Origin: Qipengyuania sp. YIM B01966
GTDB lineage: Bacteria > Pseudomonadota > Alphaproteobacteria > Sphingomonadales > Sphingomonadaceae
Direction of reading: 5' to 3'
Length of the DNA stretch: 64,000 nucleotides
Assembly (NCBI RefSeq): GCF_016461955.1
Contig: NZ_JADMNM010000005.1
Coordinates: 62,001 to 126,000, forward strand
Within the stretch, counting starts at the first letter, position 1, and every line of letters begins with the position of its first letter. Shown here piece after piece: positions 1 through 10,293 of this stretch. Under the pieces are notes generated by a model. The model had not been told where the DNA came from. It saw only the letters and a program-made list of their open reading frames with translations, and made no database searches. The translations under genes and the position numbers were made by a program.

Positions 1-854
1 TAGGCCAGCGAGTTCAGCCCTTCACCGCTGCGGTTCTCCGGGGGGTAGCCATCCGCCCCCTCGACCCCGTAACCGGCAAAGGCCGGCTGCGGCAAGGCAG
101 GCAGGTCGCGCATCAGCACCCATTGATCGTCAAGCCGGCGGCGCTGGCTGGCCGCGTCCGCCTCGTCGGCCGGGATCAGGCCCGGGCCAGCCACGCCATA
201 GGCACTGCGCGTGCCGGCGGTATCGAAGGCGACCGCCCAGCCGCCGCTGAAATTGGCCCGCCGCGCGGTGCCGCCCGCCCCGCCATCATCGGCGAAAGCC
301 AGCGCCGCGCAGCGTTTGCGGTTCTCCGCCTTGGCCCATTCGGCGCGGACCAGGTCCGCCGCCACCAAGGCAGCCGGCGTTGCCGAAGCATTCTGGGCGC
401 CGTGCGCTTGTGCCTGCCCATCGTCGGTCCACATCCTCGCCTCGGTCCAGCCGCAGCCATTCAGCGTCTGCTCGCCCAGCCGGACGGTGACGACGAAGGG
501 ATAGGTGCGATCGCTCATCCCGTCACTGCATCTGCCCGGCGTCGCCACCAGCGACAGCGCCGCCCCGTCAAGCTGGCCATCCCACGACAGCCCGCCGCGC
601 CCGGCAAAGCGGCGCACGGTAACGGGTGTGCCGTCCTGATTTTCCGGGGTGGACCAGCGCAGCACCGTGCCCTCGACCTCGCCGCCCCAGAACGGTTCTG
701 TGCCGACAAAATGAAACGTCTCGTTCTCGCTGATCCCGTCATAGGGCCGCGTCTCGCTGGCATCGCCAGGCAACGGCCCCGTGGGCGCACCAGGAGATTG
801 CTGGCATCCGGCCAGCACCATCACCACAGGCAGCAAGGCAAGCCGGAGCATCAT
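1..854 (-). CDS. Lipoprotein with COG3650-like domain (3' end off the window)
   Basis: The reading frame starts at an ATG at 854-852, preceded by GAGAGG, and stays open to the left edge, so the C-terminus is missing (about 284 codons seen). The N-terminus is a lipoprotein signal: a short hydrophobic stretch ending in VLAGCQQ, with the lipobox cysteine near residue 17. Residues 40 to 70 contain FVGTEPFWGGEVEG, which resembles the (R/G)GNEPFW motif of small periplasmic COG3650/META-like proteins. The remainder is rich in Ala and Gly and is not recognised. It is probably anchored in the outer membrane or periplasm. It is divergent from thiC. Function is unknown. The gene call rests on the frame, signal peptide and ribosome binding site. 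Confidence 0.7.
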   Translation of the reverse strand, partial: MMLRLALLPVVMVLAGCQQSPGAPTGPLPGDASETRPYDGISENETFHFVGTEPFWGGEVEGTVLRWSTPENQDGTPVTVRRFAGRGGLSWDGQLDGAALSLVATPGRCSDGMSDRTYPFVVTVRLGEQTLNGCGWTEARMWTDDGQAQAHGAQNASATPAALVAADLVRAEWAKAENRKRCAALAFADDGGAGGTARRANFSGGWAVAFDTAGTRSAYGVAGPGLIPADEADAASQRRRLDDQWVLMRDLPALPQPAFAGYGVEGADGYPPENRSGEGLNSLA

Positions 855-998
855 CGCCTCTCTCTGGGCGCTATCTCAAAGGCTGGCAAGAGGCGGGCGC
901 GCTTGACTTTCCCATATCGGTACTTCCATTGATTGGGCCATGCAGCGTTCCTCTCCGGCTGGCCCTTGCGAAAGCCGCGCTGCGCGCGATGCGGGGTG

Positions 999-1027
999 TT
1001 GGCTCGCAAGCGATTGCCCTGTATGTA
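999..1027 (+). promoter_or_regulatory. Candidate thiC promoter
   Basis: TTGGCT at 999-1004 and TATGTA at 1022-1027 are separated by 17 bases. They would place the transcript start just before P1 of the TPP riboswitch at 1032. The -10 match is weak (three of six), so the call rests mostly on spacing and position. Confidence 0.3.
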
Positions 1028-1031
1028 TTGG

Positions 1032-1133
1032 CCATCCCCGGGGAGCCTGCGCCGTTTGAACTGGGCTGAGAGGTGGGTTTCGCACCCCACGACCCGTCGA
1101 ACCTGAACCCGTTAGCACGGGCGGAGGGAGGGT
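1032..1133 (+). promoter_or_regulatory. TPP riboswitch (THI element)
   Basis: The conserved core of the TPP aptamer is readable. GGGGAGCC is at 1040-1047, the pyrimidine-sensing GGCTGAGA follows at about 1054, then an extended P3 arm (GGTGGG with CCCAC), the pyrophosphate-sensing GAACCTGA, and GTTAGCACGGGCGGAGGGA closing the structure. CCATCCC at 1032-1038 can pair with GGGAGGG near 1126-1132 as P1 (one mismatch). It lies 60 bases upstream of thiC, the usual target. Thiamine pyrophosphate binding should lower thiC expression. Confidence 0.95.
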
Positions 1134-1162
1134 CGCCGGTCGCCGCCAGGATACCGCTGCCC

Positions 1163-1185
1163 GCTCTTCCACCCCGTCGGAGAGC
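1163..1185 (+). promoter_or_regulatory. Hairpin burying the thiC Shine-Dalgarno sequence
   Basis: GCTCTTCC (1163-1170) pairs with GGAGAGC (1179-1185). This gives seven base pairs with one bulged T and an eight-base loop. The 3' arm is exactly the thiC ribosome binding site, eight bases before the ATG. This fits the translational expression platform known for many TPP riboswitches in Gram-negative bacteria. The pairing is read directly; its link to ligand binding is inferred. Confidence 0.65.
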
Positions 1186-1189
1186 ATGA

Positions 1190-3070
<1,881 letters not shown>

Positions 3071-3149
3071 CATGCCCCCGGAAGGCAGCGGCCAGATTTA
3101 CGTCGTTTCCTAGCCGGCTTAGGACAACAAATTTGAAAAGGAATTTGCT

Positions 3150-4829
3150 TTGGCTGAAGCCCGCGCCACCTTGCTGGATTGGAGTCAGGTAAAAAGTGCC
3201 ATTGGGGAGTTTCGAAACTCACTAGACCTGCCAGACGACTCAATTGCATTCAGTTACTTCGCACTTTCAAAGATTCTCAAAATCGATGACGCTGAAATTT
3301 CGGCGACGCTTATGGACGGTCCCGACGACCGAGGCATCGATGCGGTATACATTGATAGTCGACCCGAAGCTCGGCGTATTCACCTATTTCAATTTAAACA
3401 TGTTTCGGACTTCAAAAAAACGCAAAATAATTTTCCTTCCAATGAAGTTGACAAGATTTCCACGTTTTTGGATGATTGCTTTAGGCAAGATTCGACGATG
3501 GAAGGAAACTGCAACCCATTGCTATGGCTAAAAGTTCAGGCAATTTGGTCGGCACTTGAGGAGTCGGTTTATAGCATTCACATTCATTTGTGTTCCAATG
3601 CTTCCAAATTGACCGAGCAACATTCTGAGCGCTTCCGAGAAGGTCTTCGGCCTTACTTGCATGCACAGGTGAGTGAACACGACCTAATGTGGTTTTCGAA
3701 CGCGATCTCGCGCGCGTCTCGTGACGACCGAAGGCTCGCACTACCAATCGTTGAGAACCAACTTTTTGGCCGGACTGATGGGTTTGCACAGGGCCTCATC
3801 GCCACCGTGCGAGCGTCCGATCTGGTAGATCTAATCCGGGAGCCCGAATATCCGAGCGAAGTCGACCCGACGTTGTTCGAAGAAAACATTCGCCTGTACC
3901 TTGGCGAAGAAAACGAAGTAAATAGGAAAATTCTAACAACGGCTCTAAGTAAGAATAATCTGGAATTTTGGTATTTGAACAATGGCGTGACAATTGTTTG
4001 TCAAGGACTGGAGTACCAGCCGAAGTCCGCTTCGCCGAAGGCCCATATGATTAACCCTCAGATTGTAAATGGAGGACAGACCTCCCACGCACTTTTTGAA
4101 GCCGGCAGGTCAGATATTTTGCGCATCGCAGATGTACGAATCTTGGTTCGAATCATCGAGACCACTGATCAATCACTTACAATGCGAGTCGCGGAAGCCA
4201 CCAACAGCCAAACCCCCATTCGCAGTCGCGACATCAGGTCAAACGATAAGGTACAGGTGCAGCTTGAAAACGCCCTCAGGCCGATAGGGTACTTCTACGA
4301 ACGAAAGAACGACCAGCACATTGGCGAGGCGACCGATAAGCGGATTGATGCAGTCAAACTTGGGCAGGTCATCCTCGCATATGTGCTGCGGGAACCCGAC
4401 AGGGCGAAGACGGCCTCAAACAAGATTTTTGGCGAATATTACGAGTGGGTTTTCAACGAGCACGTCCTTTCTGCCGAGAACGTTCTTGCGATTTGGCGGA
4501 TATACAAAACCGTCGAAGATGATCGGCAACGAATGATTAAGCAGATGTCCGGCGGCCTAAGAAAGAGATACGATGAGGCTTGGATCATCGAAGGTGTCTT
4601 CCACATCCTTTATATGTTGTCCCTCAAAACGGAAGCATCTGGTGGTGACATCTTTGATGCCCAGCAAGCGCTCAGCCACTACGAAGATGTGAAGAACGAG
4701 ATCGACAAGTTTGTCGATAGTCAGCGAGGCACAGCGGCCTACAGAATTTTCCGCTCGGCTTACACGAAAGGCTTGCTCGCCAAGGTGGCGGCTGGACAGC
4801 AACTTAATTTTGAATTTCCCCGAAGTTAG
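3150..4829 (+). CDS. AIPR-family (abortive infection phage resistance) protein
   Basis: This 559-residue protein has the AIPR hallmarks FWYLNNGVTIVC (273-284) and NPQIVNGGQTS (302-312). Near the N-terminus, GIDAVYID (D64) followed by FQFKH (Q81, K83) looks like the D...(E/Q)xK core of Mrr-like restriction nucleases, so it may cut nucleic acid. The family is tied to phage abortive infection; the nuclease role is inferred. The start is TTG at 3150 with AAGGA at 3138-3142. Base use is clearly more AT-rich than both neighbours, with many AAT, TTT and ATT codons, which suggests transfer. No methylase, integrase, tRNA or second defence gene is adjacent. It sits directly between thiC and a housekeeping-type gene. 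Confidence 0.8.
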   Translation: MAEARATLLDWSQVKSAIGEFRNSLDLPDDSIAFSYFALSKILKIDDAEISATLMDGPDDRGIDAVYIDSRPEARRIHLFQFKHVSDFKKTQNNFPSNEVDKISTFLDDCFRQDSTMEGNCNPLLWLKVQAIWSALEESVYSIHIHLCSNASKLTEQHSERFREGLRPYLHAQVSEHDLMWFSNAISRASRDDRRLALPIVENQLFGRTDGFAQGLIATVRASDLVDLIREPEYPSEVDPTLFEENIRLYLGEENEVNRKILTTALSKNNLEFWYLNNGVTIVCQGLEYQPKSASPKAHMINPQIVNGGQTSHALFEAGRSDILRIADVRILVRIIETTDQSLTMRVAEATNSQTPIRSRDIRSNDKVQVQLENALRPIGYFYERKNDQHIGEATDKRIDAVKLGQVILAYVLREPDRAKTASNKIFGEYYEWVFNEHVLSAENVLAIWRIYKTVEDDRQRMIKQMSGGLRKRYDEAWIIEGVFHILYMLSLKTEASGGDIFDAQQALSHYEDVKNEIDKFVDSQRGTAAYRIFRSAYTKGLLAKVAAGQQLNFEFPRS

Positions 4830-4883
4830 GGATCGGCGGAAATCGGGTCGCTCGAAGTTGAGCCCACCCCACGCGCTCCTCAA

Positions 4884-5366
4884 CTACCGCCCCAACCGCA
4901 CCAACTCCCGGTCCAGCGCCTGCAGAAACCGCGAGCGGTCTTCCTTGCGGAACGGGGGCGGGCCGCCGCCGCTGCCGCCCAATGGCCCGTCCATCCCGGC
5001 GCGCAGGTCGGCCATGATCGCGCGGGTGGCCACGGCGCTGCCGATGCTGGCGGCGTCGAAGGGTTTGCCGGTGTGGGCCAGCACGGTCGCGCCGGCTTTC
5101 AGCGCGCGGTCAGCGAGGAGGATGTCGCCGGTCACCACCAGCGTCCTCGGCCCGGCGTGCGCCGCGATCCAGTCGTCCGCCGCGTCGAAGGCATCGGACA
5201 CCACCACCCGCTTCACCCGCTCGCTCACCGGCACGCGGAACACCTGGTTGCTGACCACGCGAACGTGCGCGCCGTGGCGCTCGGCCACGCGGTAGATTTC
5301 GTCCTTCACCGGGCAGGCGTCGGCATCGACCAGGATGGTCACAGGGGGAATGGTGGCGGGTTCCAT
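4884..5366 (-). CDS. YaiI/YqxD (UPF0178, DUF188) family protein
   Basis: The protein has about 160 residues. It begins with VTILVDADACPVKDEI, the family signature with clustered aspartates that resembles a PIN/NYN-type nuclease active site, followed by HVRVVSNQVFRVP and the conserved AADDWIAAHA and GDILLADRAL segments. The biochemical role is not established; a metal-dependent RNA nuclease is a common guess. I chose the ATG at 5366, which gives the usual family length. A longer frame to 5423 exists, but GGAGG lies just upstream of 5366 (12-base spacing). It is divergent from the HTH-domain gene at 5444. Confidence 0.85.
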   Translation of the reverse strand: MEPATIPPVTILVDADACPVKDEIYRVAERHGAHVRVVSNQVFRVPVSERVKRVVVSDAFDAADDWIAAHAGPRTLVVTGDILLADRALKAGATVLAHTGKPFDAASIGSAVATRAIMADLRAGMDGPLGGSGGGPPPFRKEDRSRFLQALDRELVRLGR

Positions 5367-5443
5367 GTCATCGGCATACCTCCAAGCGCCCCCACCGCCA
5401 AAAATCTGTCCTACAGCCCCCATTCTGTGCCCTACCCTGGCGG

Positions 5444-6409
5444 ATGAGCATTCATCCTGATCCGGCAGACTTTGCCGCTCGCCCTGCTGGTGCCTCGCCC
5501 GAGGTTGCCGGCGCCCTCCAACCTCTGGCCCATGACGATACCCGCCATGATGGCTGGACCGCGCGGCGGCAGGCGCAGTTCTTGCGTGAACTCGCCGCCA
5601 CGCAGAGCGTCACCCGCGCCGCGCGGGCGGCGGGGATGAGCCGGCAATCGGCCTACAAGCTGCGCGCGCGGCTCGCCGGGGAGCCGTTCGATGCGGCGTG
5701 GGACGCGGCCTTTGCCTGTTCCTTCGACGCGCTCGCCCATGCCGCGATGGAGCGCGCGATCCACGGGGTCGAGGTGCCGCATTACCATGCCGGCGAGCTG
5801 GTCGGCACGCATCGCCGGTTCGACGAGCGGCTGACGCTGGGCCTGCTCGCCATGCGCGCCGACCTCTCGCCCCGGCAGGGCTGGCGGATGGTCGGCGAGG
5901 TGGATGTCCCGTGCGACGACTTTGCCGCGATGGTGCAACTGGTCGCCGATGGCGCGGAAGACTGGGACAGCGCCGCCGCGATCGCTGCCGAACGCTACGA
6001 TGTGGAAGACAGCGCCGATGAGGACAGCGTTCCGGGCGAACCCACCCAACCCGGTGGGGAGGTGTGCGAACCGGGCGACGATGCCCAGGCCGATCATCAC
6101 GACCATGACGATCCCGGACATGACGACGAGTATGATGACCAGTGCGACGCGCTCTACGATCCCGACGCGGCGATGGCGGCCCTGCGCGCCGAGGGGATCG
6201 TTCCGCCGGCCAGCGAGGACAGCGAGCAGCCGCCCGCTCCGGGCGCGCCGGTCAGCGCAGCGTCGGCCGTGCCGCCCGCGCCCTCGCCCCCACCCGCAGG
6301 CGCAGCGCCGGCCTATTATCTCGCCGATCCGACGCAGGCCGCCGCGCCTGCTGTCGCCCGGCACCCGGGCGATCCCGCACGGCGCGGGCCATCGGTGCGG
6401 CTGCTTTAA
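5444..6409 (+). CDS. Hypothetical HTH protein with acidic, disordered C-terminal half
   Basis: The N-terminal third (residues 35 to 85) reads as a helix-turn-helix: WTARRQAQFLRELAATQSVT, then RAARAAGMSRQSAYKLRARL. This resembles the DNA-binding domain of phage terminase small subunits and transposase-type regulators. The middle part has a conserved-looking block with GVEVPHYHAGELVGTHRRFD. From about residue 185 the protein is very acidic (runs of D, E and H), then Pro/Ala rich, so probably unstructured. It may be a DNA-binding regulator; no target can be named. It ends just before the nested hairpin at 6413-6476. Confidence 0.7.
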   Translation: MSIHPDPADFAARPAGASPEVAGALQPLAHDDTRHDGWTARRQAQFLRELAATQSVTRAARAAGMSRQSAYKLRARLAGEPFDAAWDAAFACSFDALAHAAMERAIHGVEVPHYHAGELVGTHRRFDERLTLGLLAMRADLSPRQGWRMVGEVDVPCDDFAAMVQLVADGAEDWDSAAAIAAERYDVEDSADEDSVPGEPTQPGGEVCEPGDDAQADHHDHDDPGHDDEYDDQCDALYDPDAAMAALRAEGIVPPASEDSEQPPAPGAPVSAASAVPPAPSPPPAGAAPAYYLADPTQAAAPAVARHPGDPARRGPSVRLL

Positions 6410-6412
6410 CGT

Positions 6413-6476
6413 GCGGAGCGGCGGGTGACACAGGTGTCGCCTTTGTCACCCGGAAGGCGGCGGCACTGCGCTCCGC
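6413..6476. terminator. Nested hairpin between convergent genes
   Basis: An outer stem GCGGAGCG (6413-6420) / CGCTCCGC (6469-6476) encloses an inner stem CGGGTGACA (6422-6430) / TGTCACCCG (6444-6452). Both are perfect. The structure fills the gap between two convergent genes and probably ends transcription from both sides. There is no clear T tract, so it is a weak intrinsic terminator or a Rho-assisted stop. Confidence 0.45.
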
Positions 6477-6477
6477 C

Positions 6478-6923
6478 TCAGGCGTAAATCACCTCGCCCG
6501 AGACCGCGCCCCACGCCGTTGCCCGCACCGCGCGCACTTCGATCAGCACCGGCCCGGGGCAATCGATCCCGTCTTCGAACCATTGGTCGAGGTCGCTGAC
6601 ATAGTGTTCTTCGAACGCCACGCGGGCGTCGATCAGCACCGCCTCGCCCTGCACCGAGAGCCACTGGCTGTCGGCCTGGAATTGAGCGTGACCTGGCTGT
6701 TGGCGGCGATGCCGCGGGCGACGCGCTTGTCCTCCAGCGTGAAGTACAAGCTGGTGCCGCTATATTCGACCTCGCGGTTGTTCGACATCGGGCGCGAGGC
6801 GATGGTGCCATCGTCGCTGTGAGTGGCGAACATGGCGATGTCCATGTCCTTCATCAGCGCCTCGATCCGGCCGCGCGTGGCATCCTTCTGGTCGGGATGG
6901 TTCTCGTCTTTCTCGCGGGGCAT
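6478..6923 (-). pseudogene. PNPOx-like general stress protein, frameshifted
   Basis: Two frames together encode a pyridoxamine-5'-phosphate-oxidase-like flavin protein (COG3871, general stress protein 26 type). The first frame starts at the ATG at 6923 (MPREKDENHPDQ) and runs through MFATHSDDGTIASRPMS and ANSQVTLN. It then loses sense near 6679-6683. The next frame resumes with FQADSQWLSVQGEAV and continues to ISYA-like end EVIYA before TGA at 6478-6480. One missing base in a short A run (plus strand GGAATTG) explains it. This is either a true frameshift pseudogene or a sequencing error. It follows the DUF3253 gene by about 10 bases on the same strand. Confidence 0.75.
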
Positions 6924-6933
6924 GGGCCATCGG

Positions 6934-7254
6934 TCAGTTCTCCTTGCTGACGGGGTGAATGCGATAGGGGCCGGCATCGGGTACGCGCGGCGCGCCTTGC
7001 CAGCTGGTGGTGAGCGTGCCGGCCGCGCAAGCGGCGGCGACCACGCGGTGGATCACCGGCATCATTCTGCGCCAGCGTTCGGCGCCGCGCGGTTCGGCGG
7101 GGGTCGCGGGGCACAGCGCGCGGGCGACCTCGGACGGGCACACGCTGCCGGTGGGGCGCGCGGCGAGCAGCGCGGCGAGCGTGCTGGCGATGGCGAGCTC
7201 GGCTTCGTTGGCAAGCGCGGGTGGCGGCGGGGGATACGGGTCAGGGGGCGGCAT
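6934..7254 (-). CDS. DUF3253 family protein
   Basis: This 106-residue protein matches the DUF3253 pattern: ARPTGSVCPSEVARAL, then WRRMMPVIHRVVAAACAAG and a C-terminal GPYRIHPV. The fold is a small winged-helix-like domain of unknown function. The ATG at 7254 is supported by the strong site GGAGGAG shortly upstream; the frame extends to 7293 without a better start. Residues 2 to 12 are proline rich. It probably shares a transcript with the PNPOx-like gene downstream. Confidence 0.75.
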   Translation of the reverse strand: MPPPDPYPPPPPALANEAELAIASTLAALLAARPTGSVCPSEVARALCPATPAEPRGAERWRRMMPVIHRVVAAACAAGTLTTSWQGAPRVPDAGPYRIHPVSKEN

Positions 7255-7330
7255 GGCTTGCGGCTCTCCTCCGTGGCGCGATTGGCGGATCAACGGACGG
7301 GCTGGCTGGGTCGGTGCGGGGCGATGCCGG

Positions 7331-7702
7331 CTAGAGCCGGGTCGGCGGCTTCAGCGTGAAGGCGGGGCCGTCGGCGAATTCGTCCCAGCCGCAAGCGGCG
7401 ATGACATCGTTGCTCTCGACCGGCGCGCGCCCGTCGCCGAGCGACCAGGTGATGTGGTAGGTGCCGCCGGTCGGCCGCTCGGTGCTGCCGCCCAGTTCGA
7501 CGACGAGGGTTTCGACGCCTTCGCCGTCATCGGCATGGCCGACGACCCGGCCGCTGGTGTGGCCAGGCAATTCGTCCGCGCTGTCGACCTCGCCATAGGT
7601 GACGTGGTGGGCGACCACCGCGTCATAGCGGGGCGGGAACCGGCCGAGCAGGGCGTTGCGGTCGTCCTCGGCCAGCTTCCAGCCCATGTTCTGCCCGCTC
7701 AT
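7331..7702 (-). CDS. Small protein with two HxT motifs, possible 2H phosphoesterase
   Basis: The protein has 123 residues. Two histidine motifs stand out: HHVTYG near residue 35 and YHITWSL near residue 83. Paired HxT/S motifs mark the 2H phosphoesterase superfamily (2'-5' RNA ligase and cyclic phosphodiesterases), and the segment TLVVELGGSTERPTGGTYHITWSL would fit its central strands. That assignment is inference. The start is ATG 7702 (GTG 7705 also possible), a few bases after the stop of the EF-hand gene, so the two are likely co-transcribed. No strong ribosome site is seen. Confidence 0.6.
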   Translation of the reverse strand: MSGQNMGWKLAEDDRNALLGRFPPRYDAVVAHHVTYGEVDSADELPGHTSGRVVGHADDGEGVETLVVELGGSTERPTGGTYHITWSLGDGRAPVESNDVIAACGWDEFADGPAFTLKPPTRL

Positions 7703-7708
7703 CACGGC

Positions 7709-8251
7709 TCAGCGCGGGGTCGCCGGGGCGGGCTGGGCGGCGGCGCGGTTGGCGGCGAGGATTTCGGCGGCGGTCAGCACCCCGTCGCGGTCGGCATCCA
7801 TGCGGTCGTAATTGGCCTGGGTGGCGGCGCGGTGTTCGACCTTGGTGACGCGCCCATCGCGATTGCCGTCGAGCCGCTGGATCAGCGCCGCGGCGGTGCT
7901 CGGCAGGGCGTCGGGGTTGGCCAGAGCGGCGAATTCCTGCGGGCTGAGCTTGCCGTCACGGTCGCGGTCGAGCCGGGCGAACACCGCCTGGTTCTGGCGC
8001 AGCGCCTCGGACTGGGCGCCGGCGCGCTGGGCGGCCTCGACCTCGGCAAGGGTCAGCACGTCGTCGTGATTGCTGTCCATCCGGGCGAATTCCTCGTCCA
8101 GCCGGGCAACGAAATCGGCGCGGGCGAGCGGTTCGGGCGTCGGCACGGGCTGGGTGCGGATGGGCGCCGGGCCGGCAGCAGGTGCAGCCGTCTGGGCAGC
8201 GAGCGGCGTGGCCAGGGCAAGAAGCGAGCAGGCAAGGAAAGGTCGCAGCAT
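7709..8251 (-). CDS. Secreted EF-hand calcium-binding protein
   Basis: The 180-residue protein has a cleavable signal peptide (MLRPFLACSLLALATPLAAQ) followed by a Pro/Ala linker. Four EF-hand loops follow: DSNHDDVLTLAE, DRDRDGKLSPQE, DGNRDGRVTKVE and DADRDGVLTAAE. Each carries the DxNxDG-type ligands and a terminal glutamate. It likely binds calcium in the periplasm or outside the cell. No partner is evident. Confidence 0.85.
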   Translation of the reverse strand: MLRPFLACSLLALATPLAAQTAAPAAGPAPIRTQPVPTPEPLARADFVARLDEEFARMDSNHDDVLTLAEVEAAQRAGAQSEALRQNQAVFARLDRDRDGKLSPQEFAALANPDALPSTAAALIQRLDGNRDGRVTKVEHRAATQANYDRMDADRDGVLTAAEILAANRAAAQPAPATPR

Positions 8252-8352
8252 GGGGTTTGGTCCGGCAAAAAGGTGCGCCAGCGGCGCGGGACGGGCGGAT
8301 TATGAACGCGCTACCTGCCCGCGCCAAGCTGTATCCAGCCTTGCCGGCTGGG

Positions 8353-10197
8353 TCAGCCGCCGGCGCGGCTGGTCATCAGCCAGTGGTCGATCTTCGCCTC
8401 CAGCACGGGCAGCGGCAGCGCGCCGGTGCCCAGCACCTGCTGGTGGAAAGCGCGGATGTCGAACCGCTCGCCCAGCGCATCCTCGGCCTTCTTGCGCAGC
8501 CGCTGGATGGTCAGCGCGCCGACCTTGTAGGCCAGCGCCTGGCCGGGGATGGCGATATAGCGCTCGACCTCGGCGGTGGCGTCGGTCCGGCCCATGCCCG
8601 AATTGGCGAGCATATAGTCAATCGCCTGCTCGCGGCTCCACCCCTTGGCGTGGATTCCGGTATCGACCACCAGCCGCATCGCCCGCAGCATCTCGTCATC
8701 GAGCGTGCCCTGCCGCTGATAGGGGTCGGCAAACAGGCCCATCGGATAGCCGAGCGTTTCCGCATACAGCGCCCAACCCTCGACATAGGCGGTGTTGCCG
8801 CCAAAGCGCATGAAGTTGGGCAGCGCCTCGTTCTCCTGCGCCAGGCTGATCTGGAAGTGATGCCCCGGCGCGCCTTCGTGAAGGTAGAGCGTGGTGATCC
8901 CCGGCGTCGTCCGGCTCGGAAGGTCGTAGGCGTTGAAGTAGAAGATCCCCGGGCGCGAACCATCGGGGGTGCCGCTCATATACGAGCCGCCCGCCTCGAA
9001 TCGCTCGCGGAACGGCTCGTACGGACGGATTTCGAGGCCCGTTCTCGGGGTCTCGCTGAAGAAGCGCGGGATCTGAGCATCGACCGCGCGGCCGACCGCG
9101 TAATAGCGTTCGGTCAGCGCCTCGCGGCTGGCGGTCTTGAATTGCGGGTCGGTGCGGATGAAGTCGAAGAATTGCGGCAGGGTGCCGGTAAAGCCGACCT
9201 CGCGCTGGACGGCTTCCATCTCGCCGCGAATGCGGGCGACTTCGGACAGGCCCAACTCGTGCAGGTAATCGGCGGTCAGCGGCAGGGTGGTGTTGGTTTC
9301 GATCAGCCGGTTATACAGCGCGGCCCCGCCCTGCATCTGCGCCAGGCCCACGCTGGTGCGGGCACGAGGCAGATATTCGTCGCGCAGGAAATCGCGCAGC
9401 CGGCGGTTGGCGGGATAGACTTCGGTCTCGAGCGAGCGGCGCAGCGCCGCCGTCGCCTCGTTCTTCTGCGCGTCGGTGAAGTCGGCCGGGAACATCGTCG
9501 TCGGCCCCCAATAGGGCGACTGCTCGATCGGCTGGGCGAGCTGGGTGTCGAGCTGCTGGATCATATTGGTGATCGTCAACCGGGTTTCGAGCACACCGCT
9601 CGCCAGCCCTTCGCGGAACTTGCCGATGCTGCGGTCGATCAGGCGGGCGTAGTCGGCGTGGCGGCTGAGGTTGTTCTGATAGTCCGCCCAGTCCTTGAAC
9701 GGCGCCGCGCTGCGGCCGCTGGCGAGCGTCGGGTAGAAGGTGTGGAAGCCGAAGAAATGGTTCATCGGCCGCGTTTCGGTGAGCGCCAGCACCTCGGGCG
9801 CATTGTCGCCCAGCTGTTCGCGCTGGTCGTGCTTGAAAGTGTCGTAGGCCAGCTGGTCGGTCGGGCTGAGCGCGGCGCGGTCGATGCTGGCCAGCGTTGC
9901 CAGCGCGCGTTCGGCATTGGCACGTTCGGTGGCGGTATGCTGCGGGGTCAGAAATTCGCCGATCCGGTCGGCATAGCGCATATCGCCGCGAAACAGCGCG
10001 CTGATCGGATTGTTGGCGAGGTCCGCTTCGTCGGTCTCGGCGAACAGGCGGAACAGCCGGTCGTGCGGGGTTTCGGCAGGGGAGGTGCTGGCAAGCGGCG
10101 GCGCAGCGGGCGCGGCGACCGGCTCGGCCGGGATGGTGGCGCAGGCGGCCAGCGGCAGCAGCGCGGCGGCGCAGAGCAATTGGCGGATGGCAGGCAT
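8353..10197 (-). CDS. DUF885 family lipoprotein, predicted zinc peptidase-like
   Basis: The 614-residue protein starts at ATG 10197 behind AGGGGGA. Its N-terminus is a lipoprotein signal (LLPLAACATIP, cysteine in the lipobox). The DUF885 core includes YLHEGAPGHHFQ, an HExxxxHH-like zinc-binding motif, followed by NTAYVEGWALYAE and the C-terminal SREQAIDYMLANSGM and GQALAYKVG blocks. Members of this family are treated as envelope metallopeptidases or carboxypeptidase-like enzymes; the substrate is unknown. It lies downstream of a secreted amidohydrolase on the same strand, which suggests shared peptide or small-molecule breakdown outside the cytoplasm. Confidence 0.85.
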   Translation of the reverse strand: MPAIRQLLCAAALLPLAACATIPAEPVAAPAAPPLASTSPAETPHDRLFRLFAETDEADLANNPISALFRGDMRYADRIGEFLTPQHTATERANAERALATLASIDRAALSPTDQLAYDTFKHDQREQLGDNAPEVLALTETRPMNHFFGFHTFYPTLASGRSAAPFKDWADYQNNLSRHADYARLIDRSIGKFREGLASGVLETRLTITNMIQQLDTQLAQPIEQSPYWGPTTMFPADFTDAQKNEATAALRRSLETEVYPANRRLRDFLRDEYLPRARTSVGLAQMQGGAALYNRLIETNTTLPLTADYLHELGLSEVARIRGEMEAVQREVGFTGTLPQFFDFIRTDPQFKTASREALTERYYAVGRAVDAQIPRFFSETPRTGLEIRPYEPFRERFEAGGSYMSGTPDGSRPGIFYFNAYDLPSRTTPGITTLYLHEGAPGHHFQISLAQENEALPNFMRFGGNTAYVEGWALYAETLGYPMGLFADPYQRQGTLDDEMLRAMRLVVDTGIHAKGWSREQAIDYMLANSGMGRTDATAEVERYIAIPGQALAYKVGALTIQRLRKKAEDALGERFDIRAFHQQVLGTGALPLPVLEAKIDHWLMTSRAGG

Positions 10198-10293
10198 AAG
10201 GATCGTCCCCCTGATATATCTGTTGCCGCTGTGCGCCGCGTGGCGCGCGCGTCCAGCGCCCGCTCGGCCAACCGCCAAGGGGCATCGACCAAA

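Noticed and set aside
903-931. TTGACT at 903 as a thiC -35 box
   Set aside because: The matching position at 926-931 reads CCATTG, which is not a -10, and the start would lie far from the riboswitch.
3071-4883. Flanks of the AIPR gene searched for direct repeats, integrase or tRNA
   Set aside because: No such elements were seen; nearby housekeeping genes abut it directly, so no mobile element is called.
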